Shown piece after piece: positions 9,910-19,078 of a stretch of 64,000 bases of DNA. This stretch comes from Prochlorococcus sp. AG-363-B04 (GTDB taxonomy: Bacteria > Cyanobacteriota > Cyanobacteriia > PCC-6307 > Cyanobiaceae): NCBI GenBank assembly GCA_003278465.1, contig QCFC01000005.1, positions 1-64,000 on the forward strand, written 5' to 3'. A program made the position numbers and the translations under genes. How positions within the stretch are numbered: the stretch's first letter is position 1; every line of letters starts with the position of its first letter. The notes below the pieces were generated by a model. That model worked only from the letters and a program-made list of their open reading frames with translations, was not told the DNA's origin and did not search any database.

Positions 9910-10677
9910 TTGCAAGTGACACCTCTCACACCAGATTTACTTCCATCTGAGCTTAGTCATGATCCTTTGACTTCGGCTCATACGATGCAGGCTCCTTCTC
10001 AAGGCCCGGCGAGGGTTCTTGTTGTAGAACCGCATCCAACCTTAAGAACTGTCTTGGTACAGCGTCTTCGTCAGGATCGTCATTTGACTGCTGCAGTAGC
10101 TTCTGCTGATGAAGCAATAAATTTATGCAGAGATCAGTCTCCTGATCTTCTTGTAAGTGCCGAGCTCCTAGAACAAAGTTCAGCTCTACGTCTTTCCCAA
10201 CAACTTGGATGTCCTGTAATAGTTTTAACAGCTAGGGCTGGTATTGAGTCTTTGGTAGGTTTGCTAGACGATGGTGCTGATGATGTTCTAAGAAAACCAT
10301 TTGGTCTTGAAGAACTTGCAGCCAGATGTCGGACTTTGCTTAAAAGAGGTCGTAGTGGATTACAAGAGCGTGTGTCGGTTGGCCCTTTAGAAGTTCATTT
10401 GTTACTCAGGCAAGTAACTTTAAGAGAGCAACCAGTTGAACTTAGCCCAAGAGAGTTTGCACTTCTTTGCGCTTTGTTAATGCCTCCGGGTATGGTCAGA
10501 AGTAGACAAGAATTACTTAGAATGGCATGGCCTCCTTTTAGTGGGGGACCTCGCTCTGTAGATACTCAAGTTCTTACTTTGCGCAGAAAATTAGAACAGG
10601 CAGGATTGGGTGAAGGTGGTGGAATTACAACGGTTAGACAACAGGGTTATAGATTCAGCCTTGATAATTTGTCATGA
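9910..10677 (+). CDS. OmpR-family response regulator with an atypical (phospho-acceptor-less) receiver
   Basis: A 255-aa protein: an unstructured leader (1-34), a receiver domain (about 35-150) and a winged-helix DNA-binding domain (about 155-252, with SPREFALLCALL, RSVDTQVLTLRRKLE and TVRQQGYRF). The conserved switch Thr107 and Lys129 (LRKPFG) remain. The acidic pocket is altered: VVEPHPTL replaces the usual VDDE, and PDLLVSAEL has Ala84 where the phospho-acceptor Asp normally sits. It therefore probably cannot be phosphorylated in the usual way and may act as a constitutive or ligand-gated regulator, as reported for other pseudo-receivers. No sensor kinase gene is adjacent. Confidence 0.88.
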   Translation: MQVTPLTPDLLPSELSHDPLTSAHTMQAPSQGPARVLVVEPHPTLRTVLVQRLRQDRHLTAAVASADEAINLCRDQSPDLLVSAELLEQSSALRLSQQLGCPVIVLTARAGIESLVGLLDDGADDVLRKPFGLEELAARCRTLLKRGRSGLQERVSVGPLEVHLLLRQVTLREQPVELSPREFALLCALLMPPGMVRSRQELLRMAWPPFSGGPRSVDTQVLTLRRKLEQAGLGEGGGITTVRQQGYRFSLDNLS

Positions 10678-10747
10678 TAGCTTTTTATAATTCATTAATT
10701 AAATATTAGTTTAACAGATAAAGATTAAATATTATTGAAGAATTTTA

Positions 10748-12310
10748 TTAATCAGGTAAGGCCCATTGATTGATCCCCAAACTTGAACCAATACGATGTG
10801 CACATGCATAACCGCTAAAGGCAACTGCATTTAGGCCCTGTCCAGGAAAACAAGAATCTCCAACACAAAATAAACCTTTTATACCTGTAGTGTTAAATGG
10901 CATTGGAAGTAGACCTGGTAGACGCTTTGAGGGAATAGGTCCATAGCTTCCTTGAAAGCGTCCTAGAAAGCGACGATGACTTCTTGGGGTGCCAACTTCA
11001 CGATGACTGATTGCATTTTTTAGTCCAGGGAAAATAGTCTCTAATTTCCTTATTAGCATATCTGAATCTTTATCTTTTTTTTGGGAATATTCCGACGGGC
11101 AAAGTCCTTTCCATTCTTTCATTGATGATGGTGCAAATGCATGAACAATATGATGCCCATCAGGTGCTAAAGAACCATCAAGTATTGTAGGTATTGAGAC
11201 AAAAGTAACACCTTGTTCTTCTTCCATTTTGTCCCAACTATTAAGTATTAGATGATGACAATGAGTATTTTCTGGGATACATTCTTTCCTTACTCCAAGA
11301 TGTAGTGAGATAAATGATGGAGAAGGAATGTATCTTTTTCTCCATATTTTTTCTGCCTTAGGAGTATTTTTTATGTCAACTAGAGGTCTCTTTGAACCTT
11401 CCCCCCCAAAGGTATCCCAGCGTGTTGCATTAGAGATAACGATTGGACTATGAATTTGCTCGCCGTTAGCCAGTTCTATCCCAATAACCCGGTTACCATT
11501 AAGTAGAATTTCTTTGACTCTTGATTGATATCTAATTTCACCTCCATGGGTATGTAACCCTTTAACTAATTTCTTAGCAATTGTCCCTACCCCACCCTTT
11601 GGATAGTTAATTCCACCTGCATGTCTATCAGAGAAGACCATGCCTGCATTAATCATAGGAGTTTTATCAGCCGGCATTACTGACCAACAGAAACATTCAA
11701 TATCAATAAAACGTAAGAGTAATTGATCTGTAATATATTTACGAGCAACTGCTCCAGCATTAATAGGAAGCCATCTAGCAAGACCTAAACATGAGAGTGG
11801 TGACTTGAAAAAAACCTTAGCTAAATAATTTGGATCCTCAATTGAAAGTAAAGGCATTGAATCCAGACATTTGAAAACTTGCCAACAAACACCATAAAAT
11901 TTTCTTATTCCTTCTTCCTCATGAGGGAAATATTTGATTAAACTATTTATAAAAGAATTATAATCTCTATCGACTGAAATTTTTAAATCATCAGGAAGAT
12001 GATATGTCAATTGGACTGGATCAGGTAGTGTTTCGCATTTCTCTCCAACATCATTTAGTGCTCTTGTGAGTAGATTTGTATATCCTTTCTGACCAAAACC
12101 AAATATCATTGAAGCTCCCACATCAAAGGTGTAGCCTTTTCTTTTAAAGGAACCTGCACTCCCACCTGGAATTGTGTACCTCTCAAGAACAAGGACCTTT
12201 GCTCCTTTGCTGGCAAGTTGTGTTGCTGTGACTAGACCTCCAATACCAGAACCAATCACAATTGCATCCCATTGTTTGTGTTCGCTTGATTTGGTGACTC
12301 TCTGATTCAT
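10748..12310 (-). CDS. crtH: Carotenoid cis-trans isomerase (prolycopene isomerase) CrtH
   Basis: CrtH converts poly-cis lycopene to all-trans lycopene, a step needed before cyclisation to the carotenes of photosystems. The 520-aa protein has an N-terminal FAD-binding Rossmann motif (AIVIGSGIGGLVTATQLAS, then VLVLERY and GGSAGSFKRKGYTFDVGASM) and the C-terminal FAD-closing region GLFCVGDSCFPGQGLNAVAF, typical of the phytoene-desaturase/CRTISO group. Length fits CRTISO (about 500). Other desaturase-like oxidases are the alternative, but the GSFKRKGYTFDVGASMIFG block is characteristic. Monocistronic by spacing. Confidence 0.93.
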   Translation of the reverse strand: MNQRVTKSSEHKQWDAIVIGSGIGGLVTATQLASKGAKVLVLERYTIPGGSAGSFKRKGYTFDVGASMIFGFGQKGYTNLLTRALNDVGEKCETLPDPVQLTYHLPDDLKISVDRDYNSFINSLIKYFPHEEEGIRKFYGVCWQVFKCLDSMPLLSIEDPNYLAKVFFKSPLSCLGLARWLPINAGAVARKYITDQLLLRFIDIECFCWSVMPADKTPMINAGMVFSDRHAGGINYPKGGVGTIAKKLVKGLHTHGGEIRYQSRVKEILLNGNRVIGIELANGEQIHSPIVISNATRWDTFGGEGSKRPLVDIKNTPKAEKIWRKRYIPSPSFISLHLGVRKECIPENTHCHHLILNSWDKMEEEQGVTFVSIPTILDGSLAPDGHHIVHAFAPSSMKEWKGLCPSEYSQKKDKDSDMLIRKLETIFPGLKNAISHREVGTPRSHRRFLGRFQGSYGPIPSKRLPGLLPMPFNTTGIKGLFCVGDSCFPGQGLNAVAFSGYACAHRIGSSLGINQWALPD

Positions 12311-12429
12311 TGTTAAAGGATCTAGTTGGAGTTAAACTTTTATTAAAGTTAAGAGTAGACGTTTTTGATGGATAGCATTTGATTTTGAACTTTAGAAACT
12401 GGATTACTAATCAAACTATTATATCTGAT

Positions 12430-13806
12430 TTATAGGTTTAGCTTTTTGATTAATACTTTTAGATCTTCAAGGGCTCTATCTTTATATGCAGAATATCTTT
12501 TACGTTTGTCTCTTATATGTTCAGAGAGTTCAGGTAAAAGCCCAAAGTTTGCTGGCATTGGTTGGAAACTTTTTCGCTTGTTTCTGTTGTTTTCAGAGTT
12601 GCTAACAAAGTTACAGAGTGCTCCTATCATTGTTGTATCAGGGAGTGTGACTAGTTCTTTGTTTAAGGCAATTCTTGCAGCATTTTTTCCAGCCAACCAG
12701 CCACCTGCAACAGCAGCTGCATACCCTTCAGTTCCAATAATTTGACCAGCAGCAATAAGATTACTTTGATTGCGAAATTGTAAGGTTGGTTTAAGTAACT
12801 TTGGAGACTCAAGGAAAGTGTTTCGGTGCATTACGCCGAAACGCACAAACTCTGCTTTTTTTAGGCCAGGAATCATTTGTAGAACCCGTTTCTGTTCTCC
12901 CCATTTCAAGTTCGTTTGAAAGCCAACTAGATTCCACAACCTTCCATTGAGATCTTCTTGGCGGAGTTGGACTATTGCATAAGCTCTTTTAGCTTTGCGC
13001 AAATCTTTATTGTGTAAGTCACCCCATCTAGGGTCCCAGAGACCAATGGGTTTTAAAGGTCCATATCTCATTGTTTCTTCTCCTCTTCTTGCAAGTTCCT
13101 CTATCGGTAAACAACCTTCATAGAATGTGGCAGATTCTTTATCAAAATCTTTTAATTCTGCTTGCTCTGCCTTAAGAAGAGCTTCCCTAAATTCTAGATA
13201 TTGTGTTTTATTCATTGGACAATTGATATAGTCTGCGTCTCCTTTGTCATATCTGCTGCCTCTAAAGGCAATTGAAAGATCGATACTTTGAGCTTCAATA
13301 ATTGGACTTGCTGCATCAAAAAAGTGGCAATATGAGACTCCCGTAAGAGATCTAATGTCATTTGCCAGGTCTTCGCTTGTAAGTGGGCCTGTGGCAATAA
13401 TTGTTATTTGGTTGTCTTGAGGTAGTTTTTTTTCTTCCCTTCTTTCAACTTTTATCAGAGGGTTTGAAGAAATTTCAGCTGTGAGTGCCTTGCTGAATTG
13501 GCCTCTATCAACTGCTAATGCTCCTCCAGCTGGTACTGAATGTTTATCAGCAGTTCGAATTACAAGTGAATTTAGGCTTCGTAATTCCTCTTGAAGTAGG
13601 CCAGCTGCTCTATCACTACTCATTGAGCCAAAGCTGTTGCTACATACAAGCTCTGCAAAATCTTGGGTGTGATGTGCAGGTGAGGCTTTGGCAGGTCTCA
13701 TCTCGACAAGAGTTACTGGCACCCCTGCTTGAGCGACCTGCCAAGCTGCCTCAGTGCCCGCCAAACCAGCGCCAATAACTTTTATGCAAGTAAGTTCTTG
13801 ACTCAA
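12430..13806 (-). CDS. trmFO: Methylenetetrahydrofolate-tRNA-(uracil-5-)-methyltransferase TrmFO
   Basis: TrmFO makes 5-methyluridine at position 54 of tRNA using methylene-THF and FADH2. The 458-aa sequence starts with an FAD-binding motif ([20 protein letters not shown]) and [10 protein letters not shown], then [17 protein letters not shown], a TrmFO signature, and ends with [20 protein letters not shown]. Length is normal. psbY lies upstream on the same strand, 54 bases away. Confidence 0.96.
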   Translation of the reverse strand: MSQELTCIKVIGAGLAGTEAAWQVAQAGVPVTLVEMRPAKASPAHHTQDFAELVCSNSFGSMSSDRAAGLLQEELRSLNSLVIRTADKHSVPAGGALAVDRGQFSKALTAEISSNPLIKVERREEKKLPQDNQITIIATGPLTSEDLANDIRSLTGVSYCHFFDAASPIIEAQSIDLSIAFRGSRYDKGDADYINCPMNKTQYLEFREALLKAEQAELKDFDKESATFYEGCLPIEELARRGEETMRYGPLKPIGLWDPRWGDLHNKDLRKAKRAYAIVQLRQEDLNGRLWNLVGFQTNLKWGEQKRVLQMIPGLKKAEFVRFGVMHRNTFLESPKLLKPTLQFRNQSNLIAAGQIIGTEGYAAAVAGGWLAGKNAARIALNKELVTLPDTTMIGALCNFVSNSENNRNKRKSFQPMPANFGLLPELSEHIRDKRKRYSAYKDRALEDLKVLIKKLNL

Positions 13807-13860
13807 AGTTCTCAGCTTGATTTGTCTAGATTTGTAGATCTGAGATCAGTGTCGTTAGCC

Positions 13861-13986
13861 TTAGAAGGCTTTGTTGTTATCACCGAATTGCCTTGACCAC
13901 TGATCTCTAGCTGGTTTTTGGATGTTAAAGACAACCCAGGTGACTGCTGCAAGGATTGGAGCAACCACTATAAAAAGACTAAGCAT
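13861..13986 (-). CDS. psbY: Photosystem II protein PsbY
   Basis: A 41-aa single-span membrane protein starting [17 protein letters not shown] and continuing [13 protein letters not shown]. The pattern V-AP-hydrophobic-W-x3-NI-x4-A-x2-Q matches PsbY, a small peripheral photosystem II subunit at the cytochrome b559 side. The tail is rich in Asp, Asn and Lys and faces an aqueous phase. Start and stop are clear (ATG at 13986, TAA at 13861). PsbY is short and variable, so the call rests on the span pattern rather than catalytic residues. Confidence 0.75.
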   Translation of the reverse strand: MLSLFIVVAPILAAVTWVVFNIQKPARDQWSRQFGDNNKAF

Positions 13987-14195
13987 GGCGTTTTTTGATG
14001 AAGTGAATTTGACTGAGATCTTACTGACTAACCCCTTTGCTTTGTTAGGGATGCCTCATCAGATCAAATTTCAAGCAAAATAACATGTTTGGCGGGGTAG
14101 ATGGCAATTGTTTTTCATGGAAAAGTAAGGAATTTCAAATGATTGGATAGTCCGCGTGATAATTTTCATTCGTGTTTCATCGCACGCTTCTAGAA

Positions 14196-14267
14196 GGGTC
14201 GCTAGCTCAGCGGTAGAGCATCCGGCTTTTAACCGGCTGGTCCTGAGTTCGAATCTCAGGCGACCCA
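14196..14267 (+). tRNA. trnK: tRNA-Lys (anticodon UUU)
   Basis: A 72-base cloverleaf. The acceptor arms gggtcgc and gcgaccc pair fully, the D arm gctc/gagc flanks a short loop, the anticodon loop reads cttttaa (anticodon TTT, lysine), and the T arm is ctgag-ttcgaat-ctcag. The discriminator base is A and CCA is not encoded. The outermost anticodon-stem pair is a T-C mismatch; the inner four pairs are G-C. Confidence 0.97.
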
Positions 14268-14535
14268 TTTGCAGAGCCCATTTTGGCTAGCTTGTTTTCG
14301 AAATTAGGTCTTTTGGTCTATAACAGGCTTTAAAGATCAACTGCTAATCGGAATCTGAGAGACCAAAACCATGCTTGCCGCCTAATTAACGTCCGATAAA
14401 GAACTTTTTTAGAGCATATTGAAATGTCATGGCTAATTTTTAGTCTATCCCCTAGTTTTTCTAGGCTTATGTCAAACCAATCTGTTGAATTGTGTATATG
14501 ATTGAATTAGACCCTAATCAGATTATTTTTTTAAC

Positions 14536-14658
14536 ATGCTCTTTGGTCTTAATAAAAAGCAATTGTTAGGCTGGGCAGTTTTACTAACAGCTATTAAGTT
14601 TGGATTTGGTATTTGGCTTTTAGGGCGCTTAGGTTTTCATCTACCTTTGTTAAATTAA
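14536..14658 (+). CDS. Small membrane protein, 40 aa
   Basis: ATG-started frame giving a one-span protein: a short basic N-terminus (MLFGLNKKQ), then LLGWAVLLTAIKFGFGIWLL, then GRLGFHLPLLN. The composition (Gly and Trp at the membrane ends, basic start) is that of a genuine small membrane protein, common in Prochlorococcus. No family recognised. It stands alone between tRNA-Lys and a convergent gene. Confidence 0.6.
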   Translation: MLFGLNKKQLLGWAVLLTAIKFGFGIWLLGRLGFHLPLLN

Positions 14659-14717
14659 TAATTCATTACCAATGATTTCTTTATAAGATTATTGTTTACT
14701 TTAGTAGATAAAAAATC

Positions 14718-15008
14718 TTATATGTTTCTTTTGGTTTTTACTCTGAACCGTGCCCCATTTGTTTTCTCATAGACCTCCTCTACTATTTGACCTTTGTGAA
14801 CAACTAGTGTCACAAGTTGAGCATCTCCTTCTTTAGGAATTCGTACTTCATCTTTCTGATGATATGTTTTTTGGTGAATAGTAGGATCTGAGCAATTTGA
14901 ATGATTATCTAAAGAAACTGATGAGAGTCGTTTGCTATGTTTTCGGTTTAATCTAAAAAACCAGAGACCTAGGAACAAAACCATTATTATCAAGTAAATT
15001 ATTCTCAT
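14718..15008 (-). CDS. Membrane-anchored hypothetical protein, 96 aa
   Basis: One N-terminal membrane anchor (IIYLIIMVLFLGLWFF) followed by a basic stop-transfer stretch and a soluble tail. The tail ends in a compact beta-rich segment (AQLVTLVVHKGQIVEEVYEK, then ARFRVKTKR) that looks like a small folded domain. No family or catalytic motif recognised. It is convergent with the 40-aa membrane gene. Confidence 0.6.
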   Translation of the reverse strand: MRIIYLIIMVLFLGLWFFRLNRKHSKRLSSVSLDNHSNCSDPTIHQKTYHQKDEVRIPKEGDAQLVTLVVHKGQIVEEVYEKTNGARFRVKTKRNI

Positions 15009-15604
15009 CTCACATTTGAATTAAATAGTTGTCTTTATATTAAGACACATTTCTGCACATAGAAGTGTCTTCGTAAAAATATAATGATTTACAGACAAAG
15101 ACTCCTTGAGATATTAAACAATTGTAAAAATAATAACTTCAAAAGTGGAAGCATTTATGATTTTAGATTTGTTGCATCGATTTATTGCTTTTAATTTTGA
15201 ATCTAACGTGTAAAAATATCTTAATAGAGGTAACTAGTAATCCTCAAAGAGATTATCAGATCCTTGATTTATTTGATTATTATAATTTGTATTTTTAGCC
15301 TGTTTTTGACTCCTTTAGATTTTTAATTGTAAAAATAATGAAAAGATCAAATCAATACTTACTTTAAGACTATTAGGAAGAATTATTTATAGTAAAGAGT
15401 GTTGACTTAAGCTGCAAGAATTAAGCGTCAAATGTTACTATGATGTCAATAGGTGCAGTTTCAAAGCAAACTAATATATACCTTCATAGCAAGTTTATAA
15501 AGTTGTATATTAATTTTATACAGAAGGATGCCTTGCTGAATATTTCACTCTTTTAAATGACTTTTCTTTTCTTTAATGATTTGCCATAATCATGAAGATA
15601 TATA
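15009..15604. other. Gene-poor AT-rich spacer
   Basis: About 600 bases with no convincing frame on either strand. The ORFs here are short with poor composition. I saw no tRNA, strong hairpin terminator or repeat. It must contain the promoter of the plus-strand gene at 15605 and that of the minus-strand gene at 15008. Confidence 0.6.
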
Positions 15605-15988
15605 TTGGTTTGGAAATCGTTAAATGAAATTAATTTATGCATTATGATTCTTTCATCTTTATTACTAGTTCTTTTGTTCCTTGGGGAATCTAATGCTATG
15701 GCAGATGATACTAAGGAAATTGCTGAATTTTGCATGGAGGCTAGTGATTTTGTTGGTTGTGTAAGATCTACTCAAGAATTACCAATCTTGCCTGCGTTAC
15801 CTTTTCCTGCAGCTTCTTCAACGGCTGGTGCACCAATAGCGATAGAGGTTATTCCATTCTTTGACCCGTCGACTAAGCCTCAAAAATTAATCCCACCTAA
15901 AAAAGTAAGAAGTTATCAGAGAAGTAGGAGGTTTAAAGGGAAACCTTGGGAAAGACAGAGGTTTATTTATAATATTCCAAATGAATAG
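15605..15988 (+). CDS. Secreted hypothetical protein with C-x2-A-x-D-x2-GCVR motif
   Basis: The real start is probably the ATG at 15644 (MILSSLLLVLLFLGESNA), which gives a classical signal peptide; the earlier GTG at 15605 adds 13 residues. After cleavage comes FCMEASDFVGCVRST, a two-Cys motif (C-x2-A-x-D-F-x-GCVR) shared with the protein at 17209-17610. Then follow a Pro/Ala linker and a basic tail (RSYQRSRRFKGKPWERQR). The Cys pair probably forms a disulfide in the periplasm. Function unknown. Confidence 0.65.
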   Translation: MVWKSLNEINLCIMILSSLLLVLLFLGESNAMADDTKEIAEFCMEASDFVGCVRSTQELPILPALPFPAASSTAGAPIAIEVIPFFDPSTKPQKLIPPKKVRSYQRSRRFKGKPWERQRFIYNIPNE

Positions 15989-16090
15989 TTCGTGTCAATT
16001 GGAATTAATTGTTTAAATAAATCTAATACCTTTATTCTTATTCTAATCTTTTAACCTTTCACTCTCTAAATTAAATTACAACAATTTTAT

Positions 16091-16561
16091 ATGGAGTTTA
16101 TTATTTTCCTAAGTGGCATAGATAAATTGATTTTGTCTTTTATTTATGATGCAAACTTTTCTGTGGTAGAGAATCATTCTCAATGCTTTCTTAATTATAG
16201 ATTTGTCGGTTTTTATCAATCCTCTAAACGAAAACTAATAATATGTACAGATAACATAAAGAGACAGACAGGTTATAAAAGAAATGGCAAATTTAGAAGA
16301 AAATCTGATTCATCAAATAAAACAGCCTTTTATATAAGACGTGCTTTTAGGCACGAAGTTACACATGCAATACAAGCATGTAATAAAGGCGAGGTTCTCG
16401 ATAAGAGTATTTTTGAGAATAGAAAACTTCATTCTAATAAACTTCAATCATTATATTCTTCTGCACGGTTTTCTGGAAAAAAACAAACAGAATATGAAGC
16501 CTATTGGATGGAAGATAGACCAAGGATAGTATTATCCATGATTAAGAAATATTGCTTATAG
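16091..16561 (+). CDS. Small HExxH putative metalloprotease
   Basis: A 156-aa protein with the zinc-binding motif H88-E89-V-T-H92 in AFRHEVTHAIQACNKG, followed about 42 residues later by EYEAYWMED, where a Glu could be the third zinc ligand as in gluzincins. The N-terminus has no clear signal peptide. Length is small for a secreted protease but similar to minimal HExxH proteins. I cannot name a family. The neighbours are other small hypothetical genes, so context does not help. Confidence 0.6.
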   Translation: MEFIIFLSGIDKLILSFIYDANFSVVENHSQCFLNYRFVGFYQSSKRKLIICTDNIKRQTGYKRNGKFRRKSDSSNKTAFYIRRAFRHEVTHAIQACNKGEVLDKSIFENRKLHSNKLQSLYSSARFSGKKQTEYEAYWMEDRPRIVLSMIKKYCL

Positions 16562-16819
16562 GCTTCTTTTAATAGAGTTATAATCCCAATTCATTCTTTT
16601 TAAAAGTCTTGCGAATCAAACCCTTTAGAGTTATATCGCTTTAGTTTATAGGTGCTTTTGTTCAAGTGACTCTGAAATTAGATTTATACAAAGGTTGAAT
16701 GCAGTAAAATATAATATGTATGCAATTTCCATCCCGTCACAATAGTCTTATTAGTGGCAGAGAATTACCTAGCATCAAATCATGGCATGGAATCTCTATT
16801 TCCTTTAGGGTCTTAAATA

Positions 16820-17155
16820 ATGAAAATGAACAAGAAATCTACAGGGCTCACTAAAATCAGGCCTAAATGGCTTTGGTCTCCCCCAAAGTCAGAAAATATT
16901 CCTAGTGTTCTCCCGAAGTCAAAAACAGCAAGACTGGCATTACAGGCAAAACTTGCAAACATAGCTGCTGAAAAATCAATAAGTAGAGCTTATTATTTAG
17001 AGCTAGAAAGAATTAAGGCTCTAGGAGATGCGATGTTCAAGTCAGGCAAGGCTCTTCGTTATTCAATTATTAGCTCGGGACGACAAATACTTCTTAGAAC
17101 AGAAGCGGCTAGGAGAAGTTTTGAACCTGGATATCGCAATCGTTTTTTACCTTAA
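16820..17155 (+). CDS. Basic hypothetical protein, 111 aa
   Basis: A very basic, mostly helical protein (start MKMNKKSTGLTKIRPKWLW; middle ARLALQAKLANIAAEKSIS; end RRSFEPGYRNRFLP). Charge suggests nucleic-acid or membrane-surface binding, which is inference only. No domain recognised. It stands alone, convergent with the gene at 17209. Confidence 0.55.
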   Translation: MKMNKKSTGLTKIRPKWLWSPPKSENIPSVLPKSKTARLALQAKLANIAAEKSISRAYYLELERIKALGDAMFKSGKALRYSIISSGRQILLRTEAARRSFEPGYRNRFLP

Positions 17156-17208
17156 TTAAAAATTTAGAAGCAATTCCTTTTTTAATATAATATATTTACA
17201 TGTAATTT

Positions 17209-17610
17209 TTAATCTAGAGGGATTTTACATAGATCATTGATCATTTTTATTTCAAAGGTATCTGTGGGACTATTCCATCCCTTCCAGTTTCCATTAGCTC
17301 CAGTTACATTGATTTTTTGTGCTAAACAATTTATAGCAAGATAAATACCTTTATCTTGTCCATTAAGTGCCTGTGCTACTTGACTACCTTGCATATTTCT
17401 CCACACAGACCAGTCTATTTTTAGCGGACCGTAACTCTTCCATTTCGGTGGCTTACCCTTTATAGATCTTACGCATCCCCAATAATCTTTGGCATTTGTA
17501 CAAATGTTATTTACATAGTCATCAGTTGGCTCTTGAGCTAGGATTTTATTAGAAAATGATAGTGTAAATAAAATTATTAGCCTGGTCAGATAATAAGTTA
17601 ATTTTCTCAT
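17209..17610 (-). CDS. Secreted hypothetical protein with C-x2-A-x-D-x2-GCVR motif
   Basis: A 133-aa protein with a signal peptide (LTRLIILFTLSFSNKILA). The mature N-terminus holds NICTNAKDYWGCVRSIKG, the same Cys-pair motif as the protein at 15605-15988, so the two are distant paralogues or share an exported domain. The rest is Trp- and Asn-rich (KWKSYGPLKIDWSVWRNM, then CLAQKINVTGANGNWKGW), consistent with an extracellular fold with a second disulfide. Function unknown; probably envelope or periplasm. Confidence 0.65.
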   Translation of the reverse strand: MRKLTYYLTRLIILFTLSFSNKILAQEPTDDYVNNICTNAKDYWGCVRSIKGKPPKWKSYGPLKIDWSVWRNMQGSQVAQALNGQDKGIYLAINCLAQKINVTGANGNWKGWNSPTDTFEIKMINDLCKIPLD

Positions 17611-17654
17611 TTTATTAAAATTGTTTTTGGGAAATTTACTCTTTTAATTAGACA

Positions 17655-18113
17655 TTAAAAATAATCATCTATTTCTTTTATTGTGCCAGATTTAACTTGG
17701 AGCATTAATTCTTTAATTAAGTTCCACATCCAAATACATACTGGCATTGTAAGTATTAGTGAAATTAACAGTGATTTTGAAAATACAAAACCTAAGAAAA
17801 GCAAAACACCAGTAAATAGTATAGTTAATCCGAAGAAAATTGCAATCCAGCTTGTTTTTTCAAATAAGCTTATCTTTATATCTGATGATGTATTTTGTTC
17901 CTTAAGTTTACTAAATCTATCTTGTAGATTTTTTGCGTAAGCATATCCGAAAACTAGACTAATTAATATTCCAGCAGTAATTAGATAGTTGGGTTGACTA
18001 AGACGATCGTATGGAATGTAGTTACCGCTAGTTAAATTTGTATCCATGCTTAGCTGCGCCGCGAAATCTAAATTTTTCATTAATTTTACAAGTAAGGATA
18101 GTGCTTGAATCAT
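17655..18113 (-). CDS. Membrane protein, 152 aa, three spans
   Basis: Hydrophobic segments YLITAGILISLVFGYAYA, TSWIAIFFGLTILFTGVLLF and SLLISLILTMPVCIWMW alternate with charged loops. The first 35 residues are soluble and may not all be translated; an internal Met at about residue 12 or 23 is possible as the start. No family recognised. The next minus-strand gene, a secreted protein, starts about 45 bases downstream, so cotranscription is possible. Confidence 0.55.
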   Translation of the reverse strand: MIQALSLLVKLMKNLDFAAQLSMDTNLTSGNYIPYDRLSQPNYLITAGILISLVFGYAYAKNLQDRFSKLKEQNTSSDIKISLFEKTSWIAIFFGLTILFTGVLLFLGFVFSKSLLISLILTMPVCIWMWNLIKELMLQVKSGTIKEIDDYF

Positions 18114-18591
18114 GTTTTAATCGTACGATGACATCTTAATTAAGAGTTCGTACTTTGCATGAAAATAATTATTAGTGTTTTGATTCATTAGCTTTTCAGG
18201 TTTTTCATGTGACTATATTCAACTATCTGATGATATGCATGCATTGACTTTTAAAAGGCAAATCTAGATTCTCTTAAATTTAACAGTGCAATACCCTTAT
18301 CGTGTGAGCTTAAAGGATGTAGAAAATTAAATTTTCATACATGTCGCTATGGAATTTTTAGATTTCATGCGTACAATTACTTAACTGCCTCATTTTGTCG
18401 ATTTTTTCTTCCTTGGGCTTTATTCTATTTATTCAATGAATTTGAGAGGAATAACAAGTCATTTATTTGACCCAGCAATTGAAATTTCATTGCTTTCAAT
18501 ACCCACTGGGATTCGATAATTGCTTTTGCCTTCTATTCATCCAAGTGAATTAAATTCATTTCAATTCTATTTATCTACACGCATTAAGTCC
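18114..18591. other. Intergenic spacer
   Basis: About 480 bases between a minus-strand membrane gene and the DUF2862 gene. No convincing small frame or structured RNA was seen. It holds divergent promoters by position. Confidence 0.5.
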
Positions 18592-19014
18592 ATGCATGAT
18601 AAAACAAATCTATTAAGGGTTGGAACCAAGGTAGAAGTAGGACTTGATTTGATTAGAGATCAAGTACCCTTTAAAGTGACAAATCTAATAGCTAATAATC
18701 CAAGCTGTATTGTCGTTGATTACAAGATGACAGATGGTATGGGGATAGGTTATATAGTTCAATTTTCAGATGGTTCAAGATATTGGTTTTTTGCAAATGA
18801 AATTATCTATTTTGATTCTGAATACCAATCGATTGAACAACTTAACAGTAAAAATAGTTTAATTTCTTATTCGGATAATAGTGACCTTGCAGAGAATGAT
18901 AATAGAGACTCATATTTTAATGCTTTTAATAATAGGGGTAATGAAATACTATATTGCTTGAACCCTCTAAACTTTATAAGGTGGTATATATACGCAACCA
19001 AAGACATTCTTTAA
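18592..19014 (+). CDS. DUF2862-domain protein with C-terminal extension
   Basis: The likely start is the ATG at 18592 (MHDKTNLLRVGTKVEV); an upstream TTG in frame at 18520 would add 24 residues without domain value. Residues 8-75 match DUF2862, a small SH3-like cyanobacterial domain (VGTKVEVGLDLIRDQVPFKV, VVDYKMTDGMGIGYIVQF, RYWFFANEI). The normal protein ends soon after that Trp-Phe-Phe-x2-Glu segment; here about 65 more residues follow, Asn- and Ser-rich, ending in a hydrophobic NPLNFIRWYIYATKDIL. Function of the domain is unknown. Confidence 0.7.
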   Translation: MHDKTNLLRVGTKVEVGLDLIRDQVPFKVTNLIANNPSCIVVDYKMTDGMGIGYIVQFSDGSRYWFFANEIIYFDSEYQSIEQLNSKNSLISYSDNSDLAENDNRDSYFNAFNNRGNEILYCLNPLNFIRWYIYATKDIL

Positions 19015-19078
19015 TTACTTCAGCCATTATTAGCAATTTTAGGTATTAATTTAGAGAATCAGTAATCAGCCACCATGG

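Noticed and set aside
14071-14268. Minus-strand frame of 65 codons
   Set aside because: It is antisense to tRNA-Lys and has no family match.
14310-14368. Inverted repeat ttttggtct/agaccaaaa near tRNA-Lys as a tmRNA or sRNA
   Set aside because: Only 9 base pairs with a 40-base loop and no tmRNA features; too weak to call.
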